From a bacterium (GTDB taxonomy: Bacteria > Fidelibacterota > Marinisomatia > Marinisomatales > UBA1611): a DNA stretch of 64,000 nt. A program made the position numbers and the translations under genes. The stretch lies in the NCBI GenBank assembly GCA_004321745.1, contig SGYO01000001.1, positions 156,525 through 220,524 of the forward strand, read 5' to 3'. The notes beneath the pieces were generated by a model. The model had not been told where the DNA came from, made no database searches, and was given only the letters and a program-made list of their open reading frames with translations. Position 1 is the stretch's first letter. Every line of letters begins with the position of its first letter. This document shows, in pieces, positions 8,767 through 16,530 of the stretch.

Positions 8767-9855
8767 ATGGAACTTTTTTTATTGTTTGGAGCAGGTTCAT
8801 ATTACTGCTTCATTGTTATGATTGTTTCCGGTTTACTATTTAGGGAAAGAACATCAGCTAAATATGAACAATCTCTGCCTTTTACAACCGTAGTCATTGC
8901 AGCGAGGAATGAGGAAGATAACTTGCCTAGTTTATTAGATGATCTAGTAAATCAAAAAATAGATAAAAATAAATTTGAAGTGATTATCGCGAATGATAGA
9001 TCTGTAGATAAAACAGAAGAAATAATTAATGAGTATTCTAATAAATACAAATTTATCAAAGCAATCCATATAATTAAAAAAACTGAGGTGGCCCCTAAAA
9101 AATATGCTCTGGAAAATGCTATAAATGATTCTAAAGGAGAAATAATTCTCACCACTGATGCCGACTGCAGAGTCTCTAGGGATTGGGCGATATCAATGGC
9201 ATCTTTAGTTAATCAAACAGATAAAGTAATAATAGGGTATTCTAAGGTATCAGTGCAGAATAGTTTAATTCATGAAATACAGAAAATAGATTTTTTAGGA
9301 ATTATGGCAGCAAATGGCGGTCTATTAACAAATGGGATAGTTTGCTCAGGATCTGGGCAAAACCTTGGCTACAAAAAGGAAGACTTCTTTGATATAGGTG
9401 GCTTTGAAGAAGTGAAACACAGAGAATCTGGTGATGATATGTACATTGTACAAAAGATTTCAAAAATAAAAGGGGCAAAATTTAATTATGACAAAAATAG
9501 CTTCGTTACAACACTACCAAAAAATTCATTGCCATCTTATATAAATCAGAGAATAAGATGGTCATCTAATTCAAAATTAACTTTATTTACAAGCCCTTTG
9601 TTTTTTTTGTTTTTAACCTCTGCCTTTTTAGTAAACATAAACATTCTTATATCGCTACTATTTTCATTAAATACATTTATAATTCTTACAGTTGTAAAAT
9701 TTCTACTTGAATTATTAGTGCTAAACATAGGATCAAAGTTATTTTTGACAAGACTCTCATTCTTTTCATACGTTGTGTGGAATTTAACTCAACCTATATA
9801 TATTCTAATAGTCGGTATCGGAGGACTAGCGGACAAATTTACATGGAAAAAATAA
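8767..9855 (+). CDS. Membrane-anchored family 2 glycosyltransferase
   Basis: This 362-residue protein has an N-terminal membrane anchor (about 5-25), a GT-A catalytic domain and three C-terminal membrane segments (about 275-355). GT2 signatures include VVIAARNEEDNLPSLL, the DxD-type TTDADCRV (metal and nucleotide-sugar binding), SGDDMYIVQKI at the acceptor/catalytic position, and QRIRWSS, a variant of the Q(R/Q)xRW motif of processive enzymes. It may build an exported polysaccharide or glycolipid. Substrate is not deducible. It follows mgtE by 1 bp. Confidence 0.88.
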   Translation: MELFLLFGAGSYYCFIVMIVSGLLFRERTSAKYEQSLPFTTVVIAARNEEDNLPSLLDDLVNQKIDKNKFEVIIANDRSVDKTEEIINEYSNKYKFIKAIHIIKKTEVAPKKYALENAINDSKGEIILTTDADCRVSRDWAISMASLVNQTDKVIIGYSKVSVQNSLIHEIQKIDFLGIMAANGGLLTNGIVCSGSGQNLGYKKEDFFDIGGFEEVKHRESGDDMYIVQKISKIKGAKFNYDKNSFVTTLPKNSLPSYINQRIRWSSNSKLTLFTSPLFFLFLTSAFLVNINILISLLFSLNTFIILTVVKFLLELLVLNIGSKLFLTRLSFFSYVVWNLTQPIYILIVGIGGLADKFTWKK

Positions 9856-9868
9856 TTCTGCGTTTTAA

Positions 9869-10267
9869 ATGAGCAATCTTAAAATAATATCAAACCTTAA
9901 ATGGAAAATTGTTCTTTGGATAATTTTATTTACTATGATATATCTAGCTTTTTCATATGGGAAACAGTATGGTATAAATGAGAGGATTATAATTCTTGCG
10001 ACACTAGCACTGGGGGTATTTACTCAAATATTTGCAGGCATTACTTTATTAATTGCTATAATTCCATTTTTTGGCCCTTTCATACTAAAAGTCATTTCAA
10101 TACCTGTTTTTTATTTTTTAAATGCCCTTGGATGGGTTGTATCAGCTATTGCAATAAAAAAAGGTTATGTAAATGAACTCTCAAAAAGCAGAACCGTTAC
10201 CTTCGCTTTATTGGTTGGTATCATTATAGGATATATATTAGGTAATATAATCGCACTAGATAAATGA
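9869..10267 (+). CDS. Small membrane protein of unknown function
   Basis: I do not recognise this 132-residue protein. It has four predicted membrane helices, at about 12-29, 38-68, 70-94 and 106-127, with a short basic loop (KKGYVNELSKSRT) between the last two. The start is ATG, 13 bp after the glycosyltransferase stop. The stop overlaps the ATG of the AroQ-like gene by 4 bp (ATGA), so the two are translationally coupled. The conserved placement suggests a housekeeping or envelope role, but no motif identifies one. Confidence 0.75.
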   Translation: MSNLKIISNLKWKIVLWIILFTMIYLAFSYGKQYGINERIIILATLALGVFTQIFAGITLLIAIIPFFGPFILKVISIPVFYFLNALGWVVSAIAIKKGYVNELSKSRTVTFALLVGIIIGYILGNIIALDK

Positions 10268-10692
10268 CAATTTTAATTTTACATGGACCAAACTTAAACC
10301 TGCTAGGTTTAAAATCTTCTAAATCGGGCGAAAAACTAACTCTAGATAAAGTAAATCGCGCTATTCGTCTCCATGTAAGAAATAAAGATATAAACTTGAA
10401 AATAATACAAACTCATAAAGAATACATTGCAATTAATTTTATACAACGAAATAGAAATTCAGCAAAAGGATTAGTAGCTATACCAACCTCATGGGCAAAA
10501 TACAACCAAACCTTACTAGAGACTATTAAAGTTTGTAACCTTCCTACTGCAACTGTGTATTTCGATAGTAAATACAATTTCGGAACAAGGGAAAAGGATA
10601 CGATTATTTTAGGAGATAATATTGAATCATTTACAGGGGAACCAATAGAAACAATAATATCTGCAATAGATCATATAGCAAAAAGAAAATGA
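10264..10692 (+). CDS. AroQ-fold protein, probably not an active dehydroquinase
   Basis: This 142-residue protein has the length and N-terminal signature of type II 3-dehydroquinate dehydratase (ILILHGPNLNLLG). The enzyme normally makes 3-dehydroshikimate for aromatic amino acid synthesis. The active site is strongly altered. The RxPxxYG loop with the catalytic Arg and Tyr reads LKSSKSG. The substrate-binding NxGxxTHTS region reads IPTSWAKYN. The E-x-H strand (normally EVHxSN) reads TVYFDS, so both the Glu and the catalytic His are replaced. Only the first Asn (GPN) of the catalytic set survives. The reading frame is intact, so it is a diverged paralogue rather than a pseudogene. It overlaps both neighbours by 4 bp. 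Confidence 0.72.
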   Translation: MTILILHGPNLNLLGLKSSKSGEKLTLDKVNRAIRLHVRNKDINLKIIQTHKEYIAINFIQRNRNSAKGLVAIPTSWAKYNQTLLETIKVCNLPTATVYFDSKYNFGTREKDTIILGDNIESFTGEPIETIISAIDHIAKRK

Positions 10693-11423
10693 TAAATATA
10701 TTATTTGTAGTATTAATTCTTTTCTCAATAGAGCTAAAATCCCAAACACTTGAAAACCCAAATACATCTCCAGTCCATACCTTAGGAACAATTGAGAAAG
10801 ATACATTAAAAACCATAGGTTCCACTTCATTTAACCCTGAATGGGTCAAAGATTTAAAACTATTACTTCCTTGCGAAAATATTAATCTTTCAAAAAGATC
10901 TAGTAGACTACCTAATGCTCCGCGCAAATATAGAAATGGCACTCATAGAGGAATTGATTTTTTTGCAAATTGGGGTACTAATATTAGAGCTGTAGCTCCA
11001 GGTGTGGTCATAAGAGCAGATCACCACTACAAGGAGTATCCACCAAAGTTCAGAGAAGAGTTACTACAAGCATGTGGTATCGTGGGACACACTCCTTCAG
11101 ATATTTTTAATAATGTTCTCCTTGGGAAAGCTGTTTTTCTAGATCATGGTTTTAACCTTATTCCTGGTTTTAGAACGATTTCTATTTATGCGCACCTTTC
11201 AGATATAGACAAAAAAATTACCGGTGGAGCAAAAATTGAAGCAGGTCAAATAATTGGTAAGACAGGAAATTCTGGAACAAGACCAAGCACACTTGGGACT
11301 AAAAAAGAAGCACATTTGCATTGGGAATTAATACTTCAAAGAGATAATGAAGAAATATACTTAGGTAAAGGTATGGCTTATGAAGCTTTATATAAAATGC
11401 TGTCTAAAATTTTTTCTAATTAG
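10689..11423 (+). CDS. M23 family peptidoglycan endopeptidase, exported
   Basis: This 244-residue protein has a signal peptide (about 1-18) and a LytM/M23 metallopeptidase domain (about 85-235). Zinc ligands are visible as HRGID (first His and Asp) and the HLH pair in EAHLHWEL. A further AHLSD motif lies before the GNSGT turn, as in active M23 enzymes, so it should be a functional D,D-endopeptidase cutting peptide crosslinks in the wall. The domain carries an unusual insertion of about 35 residues after VVIRADHHY. It is the last gene of the plus-strand run, coupled by ATGA overlap to the AroQ-like gene and followed by a bidirectional terminator. Confidence 0.88.
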   Translation: MINILFVVLILFSIELKSQTLENPNTSPVHTLGTIEKDTLKTIGSTSFNPEWVKDLKLLLPCENINLSKRSSRLPNAPRKYRNGTHRGIDFFANWGTNIRAVAPGVVIRADHHYKEYPPKFREELLQACGIVGHTPSDIFNNVLLGKAVFLDHGFNLIPGFRTISIYAHLSDIDKKITGGAKIEAGQIIGKTGNSGTRPSTLGTKKEAHLHWELILQRDNEEIYLGKGMAYEALYKMLSKIFSN

Positions 11424-11441
11424 CAAATAAAAAAGAATAAA

Positions 11442-11469
11442 AAAAGGGCAGTATTAATACTGCCCTTTT
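11442..11469. terminator. Bidirectional intrinsic terminator
   Basis: A perfect 28-base palindrome (AAAAGGGCAGTATT and its complement) lies between the convergent M23 and PorV-like genes. A-tracts and T-tracts on both sides let it end transcription from either strand. Confidence 0.88.
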
Positions 11470-11493
11470 AAATTGTAAGATTTATTTTAGTTA

Positions 11494-12519
11494 TTAAAAC
11501 GCAAATCTTAAAGCAAGTACAGAGTTAGTTCCAAAATCACCCATGGGTAACATTGAATAATCAACGCTCATATTCATGCCAACAAATCTTGACATATCCA
11601 GAGAAGCTCCAAATGAAACTCCATCAGATGGATTTGAATACCAATCATCAGCATCATCAATTTCTTGAGCCGCACCTGAGGATTGTATTCCTACACCAAC
11701 AGAGCCTAGCCCTTCTAGTTGATAACCAACACTAAGTTTTAACTCATCTGTTGCATAGTAATTACTTGTATAAGTAGCTCCTAGATCAACTCCAGCGATA
11801 TTATAAGTTATTCCCATATCAAACGTAAATGGTAAATCAAATGCAGCAGCATCTAGTTTATAGTATTCACTTGGGCGATCAGCTTCTGAAGGCTCAGCAA
11901 ATACACCTAAACCTGGGCCATCGTACTTTACTGGACTACCAAAGTTTTTTAATACGAAACCAGCATTTAAGCCTTCTCTACCAAGCAGACCTTTGTATTG
12001 TACACCTAAGTCATAAGCAACACCAGAAGCAGAAACCCGTCCAAAACTCTCACGAACATAATTAGCAGTTAAACCAACACTTGTGTTGTCTGAAAGTTTT
12101 TTAGCAACGCTACCACCAAGAATAGAAAAGTTAGGTGTAAAAACCTGACCAGTCCCATCTGGGTAATAAACAGTGGTTTCATTGATATCACCAATGTTAA
12201 ATGTTCTAACATTCACTGCCATTCTATACTCACCAATATTAGTTGCCAATCCAAAAAAGTTATTTTGAATATCATCTATATATTGACGATTAGAAAAGAT
12301 AGCATCAATTCCTGACTCACTCATTGCTAACCCAGCAGGATTCCAAAATGCCGCATCCATTCCAGTTGCAGAAGCAGCAGCTCCTCCACCAGAAAGATAT
12401 TTTGCACTTGGAACTACTAATAGCTGTGTAGAAGAAGCTGAACCCATTCTTGAGCTTTGCCCAAAAATAGAAGAACTAAATGCTATTACTATTAGACTTA
12501 TTAAAATATGTTTTCTCAT
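11494..12519 (-). CDS. PorV/PorQ-like outer-membrane barrel (module A)
   Basis: This 341-residue protein has a signal peptide ending IFGQ, then a hallmark DAAFWNPAGLAMSESGIDAIF segment and repeated amphipathic beta strands, ending in an aromatic residue (LALRFAF) as outer-membrane barrels do. The pattern matches the PorV/PorQ/UPF0164 group of FadL-like barrels. In Bacteroidota, PorV is the shuttle that hands T9SS substrates to the attachment complex. It lies 23 bp downstream of a giant T9SS-sorted protein and third in a TonB receptor / giant protein / barrel module repeated at 53-61 kb. It may serve as a dedicated surface anchor for that protein. Family-level identification is good; PorV function is inferred. 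Confidence 0.75.
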   Translation of the reverse strand: MRKHILISLIVIAFSSSIFGQSSRMGSASSTQLLVVPSAKYLSGGGAAASATGMDAAFWNPAGLAMSESGIDAIFSNRQYIDDIQNNFFGLATNIGEYRMAVNVRTFNIGDINETTVYYPDGTGQVFTPNFSILGGSVAKKLSDNTSVGLTANYVRESFGRVSASGVAYDLGVQYKGLLGREGLNAGFVLKNFGSPVKYDGPGLGVFAEPSEADRPSEYYKLDAAAFDLPFTFDMGITYNIAGVDLGATYTSNYYATDELKLSVGYQLEGLGSVGVGIQSSGAAQEIDDADDWYSNPSDGVSFGASLDMSRFVGMNMSVDYSMLPMGDFGTNSVLALRFAF

Positions 12520-12542
12520 TTTTATCTCCGTTTAAATGATTA

Positions 12543-15500
12543 TTAATAGTATTTAAGCACTTGTGTTTCTTGTACAAGAGCTATCTTTAAGATTTTTTCA
12601 TTACCACCGGATTTTATTCGTGCTACGTATAAGCCACTTGCAACAGGATAACCATACTGGTTTTTTAGATCCCATTGTGCAAATTGGCTAGCATCATTTT
12701 TTTCTATACTTCTTACGTAAACACCACCTAAAGAATAAATATCAATAGTGGCTTCTACAGGAAGATGATTAAATGAAACATACTTTTCAGCACGACTGCT
12801 TTCTAACTCATGTGTACCGTAATAAGGATTTGGATAAACGCTTACGCTAGATATGTCATTAGAAGCAACTGTCTGGTTTGCAATAGTTGAGAATGAAAAC
12901 TGATCTACACCAACCTGAATTGGGTTAGCATATTTAAAGACCACTACATCTCCTTTATTAAATTGTGTATCCCACCACACAACATTCCATGTTAAGAAAC
13001 CATTTGGATCACCTGTTCTACCGGAAACATAGTCACCGCTTTCTTGGTATGCTGTATGAATGAAGTGTGTATACATACGATTATATGGATTAAAAGAATA
13101 CATAAATCCTGGATCATCTGGATTACCATCTGCACCAGTATTTTGAATTCTATCATACACATCTATATCGATCTGTTGTGGTCCATCAGGATGTTCCATA
13201 TCCCACACTTCAAAAGGAACCCAAATTCTAAAATTACTTCCATCTCCAGGATTTTCTGGATCAGGATGTGTAGCAATATCATAACCTCTGGCACCTGTCA
13301 TCCATGCATATGAACCACCTATACAATTACCATCAGCATCTTGTTCACACATAATGTATTGAATAGTTGCACCAGCATCATCTGTGAATTCAACATAGTT
13401 GTTTTCATCATATTCACCGGTGAAACGTACTTCAATATCTCTTTGAAGTGTATCTACACTTAAAACAGCATTTGGCTCTGGTATCGCATCATAAGCTAAT
13501 GCAGAAGATGCCCAACCATTCGCTAGGTAAGAATCAATATCATAAATTGACTCACCATAAAGCTCTGCAGCTGCTGCATCAGCAACCACTTCTCTATCAA
13601 AAGCATCATTTGGAGCAGCATAGCCACCTGTTACCATTACCTGAAAACCTTCAGTAGTTGGAGCAGCTGAACTGTTATATGTTAAGAAAGAAGAGTTCTC
13701 AACACTGTTACCAGCCATAACATCACTACCACTAACAAAAGTTTGCTTATCTAACAGTGCAGTGTTTGTAGTTACATTTGTTAAGCTCCAATGCTTTTCA
13801 ATCTGTACATAATAAGTTAAGTCACTTATTGTAGTAGAGCCCTCAGCATTTGTAGCAACTGTGTATACTGAACCATCACAAGCTTCACCAATTTCATAAG
13901 CTTCACATGTTTCACAATTACTTGGACACCACAACTGAGACCAAGCATCATCATACATAACATAATCTAAAGTTAAATCGCTTGGGAAACTACTAGGCTT
14001 ATTAATATTGATAGTCAATACTTGACCACCACAAAAACCCGCTCCATCTTGTGTTGTGCTACCTAGCATTACTTCATTACCTGACTCAGAGATCATAGTA
14101 ACGATTCCACTTACTTCAGAGGCAGAATTTATTACTGTTCCCTCAGGAAAAGTCACATGAACCCCAGCTACACAATTGTAATCTGGAGAAACTACATTAA
14201 CATTCAACACTACATCAATAGTTGATGGGTCTGGATTTGTTAAATATACACCAGAAACTGATGAAGGAGAAACATCTCCAACCTTAGCAGCATTTGGATC
14301 ATCAGTGGTCCAAGCACCATCAGCTCCAATCCAATAAGCTTGTTCAGAAAACGAAACATTATAAGTATCACCTGTTAATTTAGATGGGTTTACAACCTTA
14401 ACATCTACATAAGCATTTGCAGTACCATTATGAGTAACATCTACCATTGAACTCATTTCTTGATTAACAGTAACGCCAGGATTTGGGCTATGTGGAGTAA
14501 CAGCCACCCTAGTCTCACCAGATTCAAGAGTTTTAAAAGGACTTCCTTCATTTTCAGATAAGAAACTGTATGCTGTAACAGCAAAATGATAAGTCACTCC
14601 ATTTGACATTGGACGACCACGAACTTCGTCATAATCTGTTTCAAAGTATCTTTGAACCCCTGCATCCGTACCTGTCTGCTTTGCAGCATCTACAACTAAT
14701 CCAGTAATAGGATCAATTGAAGGATCTAAAATATTTTGAACCAAGTTTACCTTATCAAAAGTTGCAACTTTGACACCTTCACTTAAAGGAGAGCTAGCAG
14801 AGGGAAGCTGATAAACAACATACCCTTCAAACTCGAAGCCTGCACTTACTGTCTCTTCAGTAGACGAAACAGAATTTGCATCTGAACCCCAATCAAGACC
14901 TACCTTACCATCCATCTCTAAACCAACTACAGAAGGAGATGAAGGAGCACTAGGTAGTTCAAAATCTTGATCATAGGCATATTGACCATAAAGATCATGA
15001 AATTTTGCAACAGAAACTGATGACACATTATCAAGTCCCATACCACCAGCAATACCTAGAACAACATCAGCCTCTTCACCAAGGTTTAATCTAAATGGAC
15101 CACTTGCCATGACCATTCTTCTATCTCCAGGAGGAAGCTGAACACCATCAATCCAACCAGAACCGCTAGTCGGATCACCAGATAATGCAAACTTTGTTTC
15201 TAACCCAGTTGAAGGATCAGTAAAAGGAATCTGAGTTGGATACTCTGGACGCGGAAGGAAACCTTCCATTAAATTAAAAAACTGTAATGAACCAGCATAC
15301 GATGATAGATCTGGGTCACTAATCGCTGAACCAGCACCAAAATATGTAAATGAGGTCATACCTAAGTATTCTTCAGTGTCGCCGTCTCCATCAATATCCA
15401 TATTATCTGGAGGACCCTGCAAGAAATCATAACCACCTGCAGGTACCGGCAAGTTGAAAATACCATTAAATACACCATCTAATCTGTTACCATTGTACAC

Positions 15501-16478
15501 GTAACCAAAAGAAAGATCAACATCACAACCAACATAGTCGTCAGTGAAAGTTCCTAAGTCTGGATCTGACCACTGAGTAAAATACAAAGAATCAAGCATG
15601 GCACCTTCAGGAGTTCCTGGAAGACCCATATATCTCATCTTAGCTGCTTTAAAAATGTTATTACCTAGTGGATCACTAGCACCAAAAGCATATCCCCAAA
15701 TAGTAATTTGAAGCTCAATACCTATCGGGTCTGCACCATACAAACTAGGAGCAGTTGATTCATAACCAATACTATCACCTGCAGCATTAACAATTTTTGG
15801 GACATCATTTGCAATTGTCCACATTGTCTGATCTGCACCAGGATACCCAGGAACATCTACAGCAGGATCAAAAGAACCATCACCATTAACATCATGGTAT
15901 GGAGCTCCCCAAGCAGCAGGCCAATTCATATAATCATATTCATACTGCCCTTTAACTGTAGCAATTTGCTCCGCAGTGACATCACCAACTGAAGTAGCGT
16001 AAAAGTTTGCAGCATCAACAGAAAGATCTGCAGTAGCCCAATCTGTTCTTACACGCCAGACATGATTGTTAGCAGGATCATCAGAACCTAAAACATTACC
16101 ATTTGTATCGGTAATAATTCTACCAGCTTTCATACCATGGTAATAAGTAGAACCACCAACGCGAACTTCGTCACCTTGACCGTCACCTTTTACCTTAGCA
16201 CCCCAAAGCATACCATCAGAATAGATAAATCCTCCGGTAAAAATTGGGTAGTCAGCCATTGTACCGTTTGGACTACCAGCGGTTGTATATGCACCGTCCT
16301 TGCCTATCCAGTAAGCAATATTGTTAATGTTTAATACAGAAATACCAGGACTCTGGTTTTCCATAACTCTATTTGTAGCTTTTGTGTCAGCCTTGCTATT
16401 GGCAAGTTCTTTTGCAAACAAGCCTGAAACAAGAAACATACAACTAGCAACTATTAGTTTTAGATTTTTCATTTTCAT
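12543..16478 (-). CDS. Giant T9SS-sorted surface protein (module A)
   Basis: This 1311-residue protein starts with a signal peptide (about 1-22) and ends with a T9SS type A sorting domain (about 1215-1311). The sorting domain has VSVYPNPYYG, a central IDIYSLGG strand and a WDLKN..G..VASGLYVARIKSGG ending. The middle is rich in aromatic, Gly and Asp residues, contains the DVNGDGSFDP and DIDGDGDTEEY calcium-type loops, and has FN3-like stretches (SPSVVGLEMDGKVGLDW). A cysteine cluster (CPSNCETCEAYEIGEACDG) lies near residues 860-880. No enzymatic domain is recognised. It is 52 bp from the TonB receptor and 23 bp from the PorV-like gene, so it probably works with them at the cell surface. Confidence 0.8.
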   Translation of the reverse strand: MKMKNLKLIVASCMFLVSGLFAKELANSKADTKATNRVMENQSPGISVLNINNIAYWIGKDGAYTTAGSPNGTMADYPIFTGGFIYSDGMLWGAKVKGDGQGDEVRVGGSTYYHGMKAGRIITDTNGNVLGSDDPANNHVWRVRTDWATADLSVDAANFYATSVGDVTAEQIATVKGQYEYDYMNWPAAWGAPYHDVNGDGSFDPAVDVPGYPGADQTMWTIANDVPKIVNAAGDSIGYESTAPSLYGADPIGIELQITIWGYAFGASDPLGNNIFKAAKMRYMGLPGTPEGAMLDSLYFTQWSDPDLGTFTDDYVGCDVDLSFGYVYNGNRLDGVFNGIFNLPVPAGGYDFLQGPPDNMDIDGDGDTEEYLGMTSFTYFGAGSAISDPDLSSYAGSLQFFNLMEGFLPRPEYPTQIPFTDPSTGLETKFALSGDPTSGSGWIDGVQLPPGDRRMVMASGPFRLNLGEEADVVLGIAGGMGLDNVSSVSVAKFHDLYGQYAYDQDFELPSAPSSPSVVGLEMDGKVGLDWGSDANSVSSTEETVSAGFEFEGYVVYQLPSASSPLSEGVKVATFDKVNLVQNILDPSIDPITGLVVDAAKQTGTDAGVQRYFETDYDEVRGRPMSNGVTYHFAVTAYSFLSENEGSPFKTLESGETRVAVTPHSPNPGVTVNQEMSSMVDVTHNGTANAYVDVKVVNPSKLTGDTYNVSFSEQAYWIGADGAWTTDDPNAAKVGDVSPSSVSGVYLTNPDPSTIDVVLNVNVVSPDYNCVAGVHVTFPEGTVINSASEVSGIVTMISESGNEVMLGSTTQDGAGFCGGQVLTININKPSSFPSDLTLDYVMYDDAWSQLWCPSNCETCEAYEIGEACDGSVYTVATNAEGSTTISDLTYYVQIEKHWSLTNVTTNTALLDKQTFVSGSDVMAGNSVENSSFLTYNSSAAPTTEGFQVMVTGGYAAPNDAFDREVVADAAAAELYGESIYDIDSYLANGWASSALAYDAIPEPNAVLSVDTLQRDIEVRFTGEYDENNYVEFTDDAGATIQYIMCEQDADGNCIGGSYAWMTGARGYDIATHPDPENPGDGSNFRIWVPFEVWDMEHPDGPQQIDIDVYDRIQNTGADGNPDDPGFMYSFNPYNRMYTHFIHTAYQESGDYVSGRTGDPNGFLTWNVVWWDTQFNKGDVVVFKYANPIQVGVDQFSFSTIANQTVASNDISSVSVYPNPYYGTHELESSRAEKYVSFNHLPVEATIDIYSLGGVYVRSIEKNDASQFAQWDLKNQYGYPVASGLYVARIKSGGNEKILKIALVQETQVLKYY

Positions 16479-16530
16479 GGTTCTAATACCCTTTTCTTTA
16501 TTTTTAATTATCGTCTATCCAATCAGTAGA

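Noticed and set aside
10264-10692. Functional aroQ
   Set aside because: Catalytic Tyr, Glu and His positions and the substrate loop are all substituted, so the enzyme name was not assigned.
13044-13657. Short plus-strand frames within the giant module A gene
   Set aside because: They are rich in His, Leu and Gln as expected for antisense of a Gly/Asp/Ser-rich gene, without signals or motifs.
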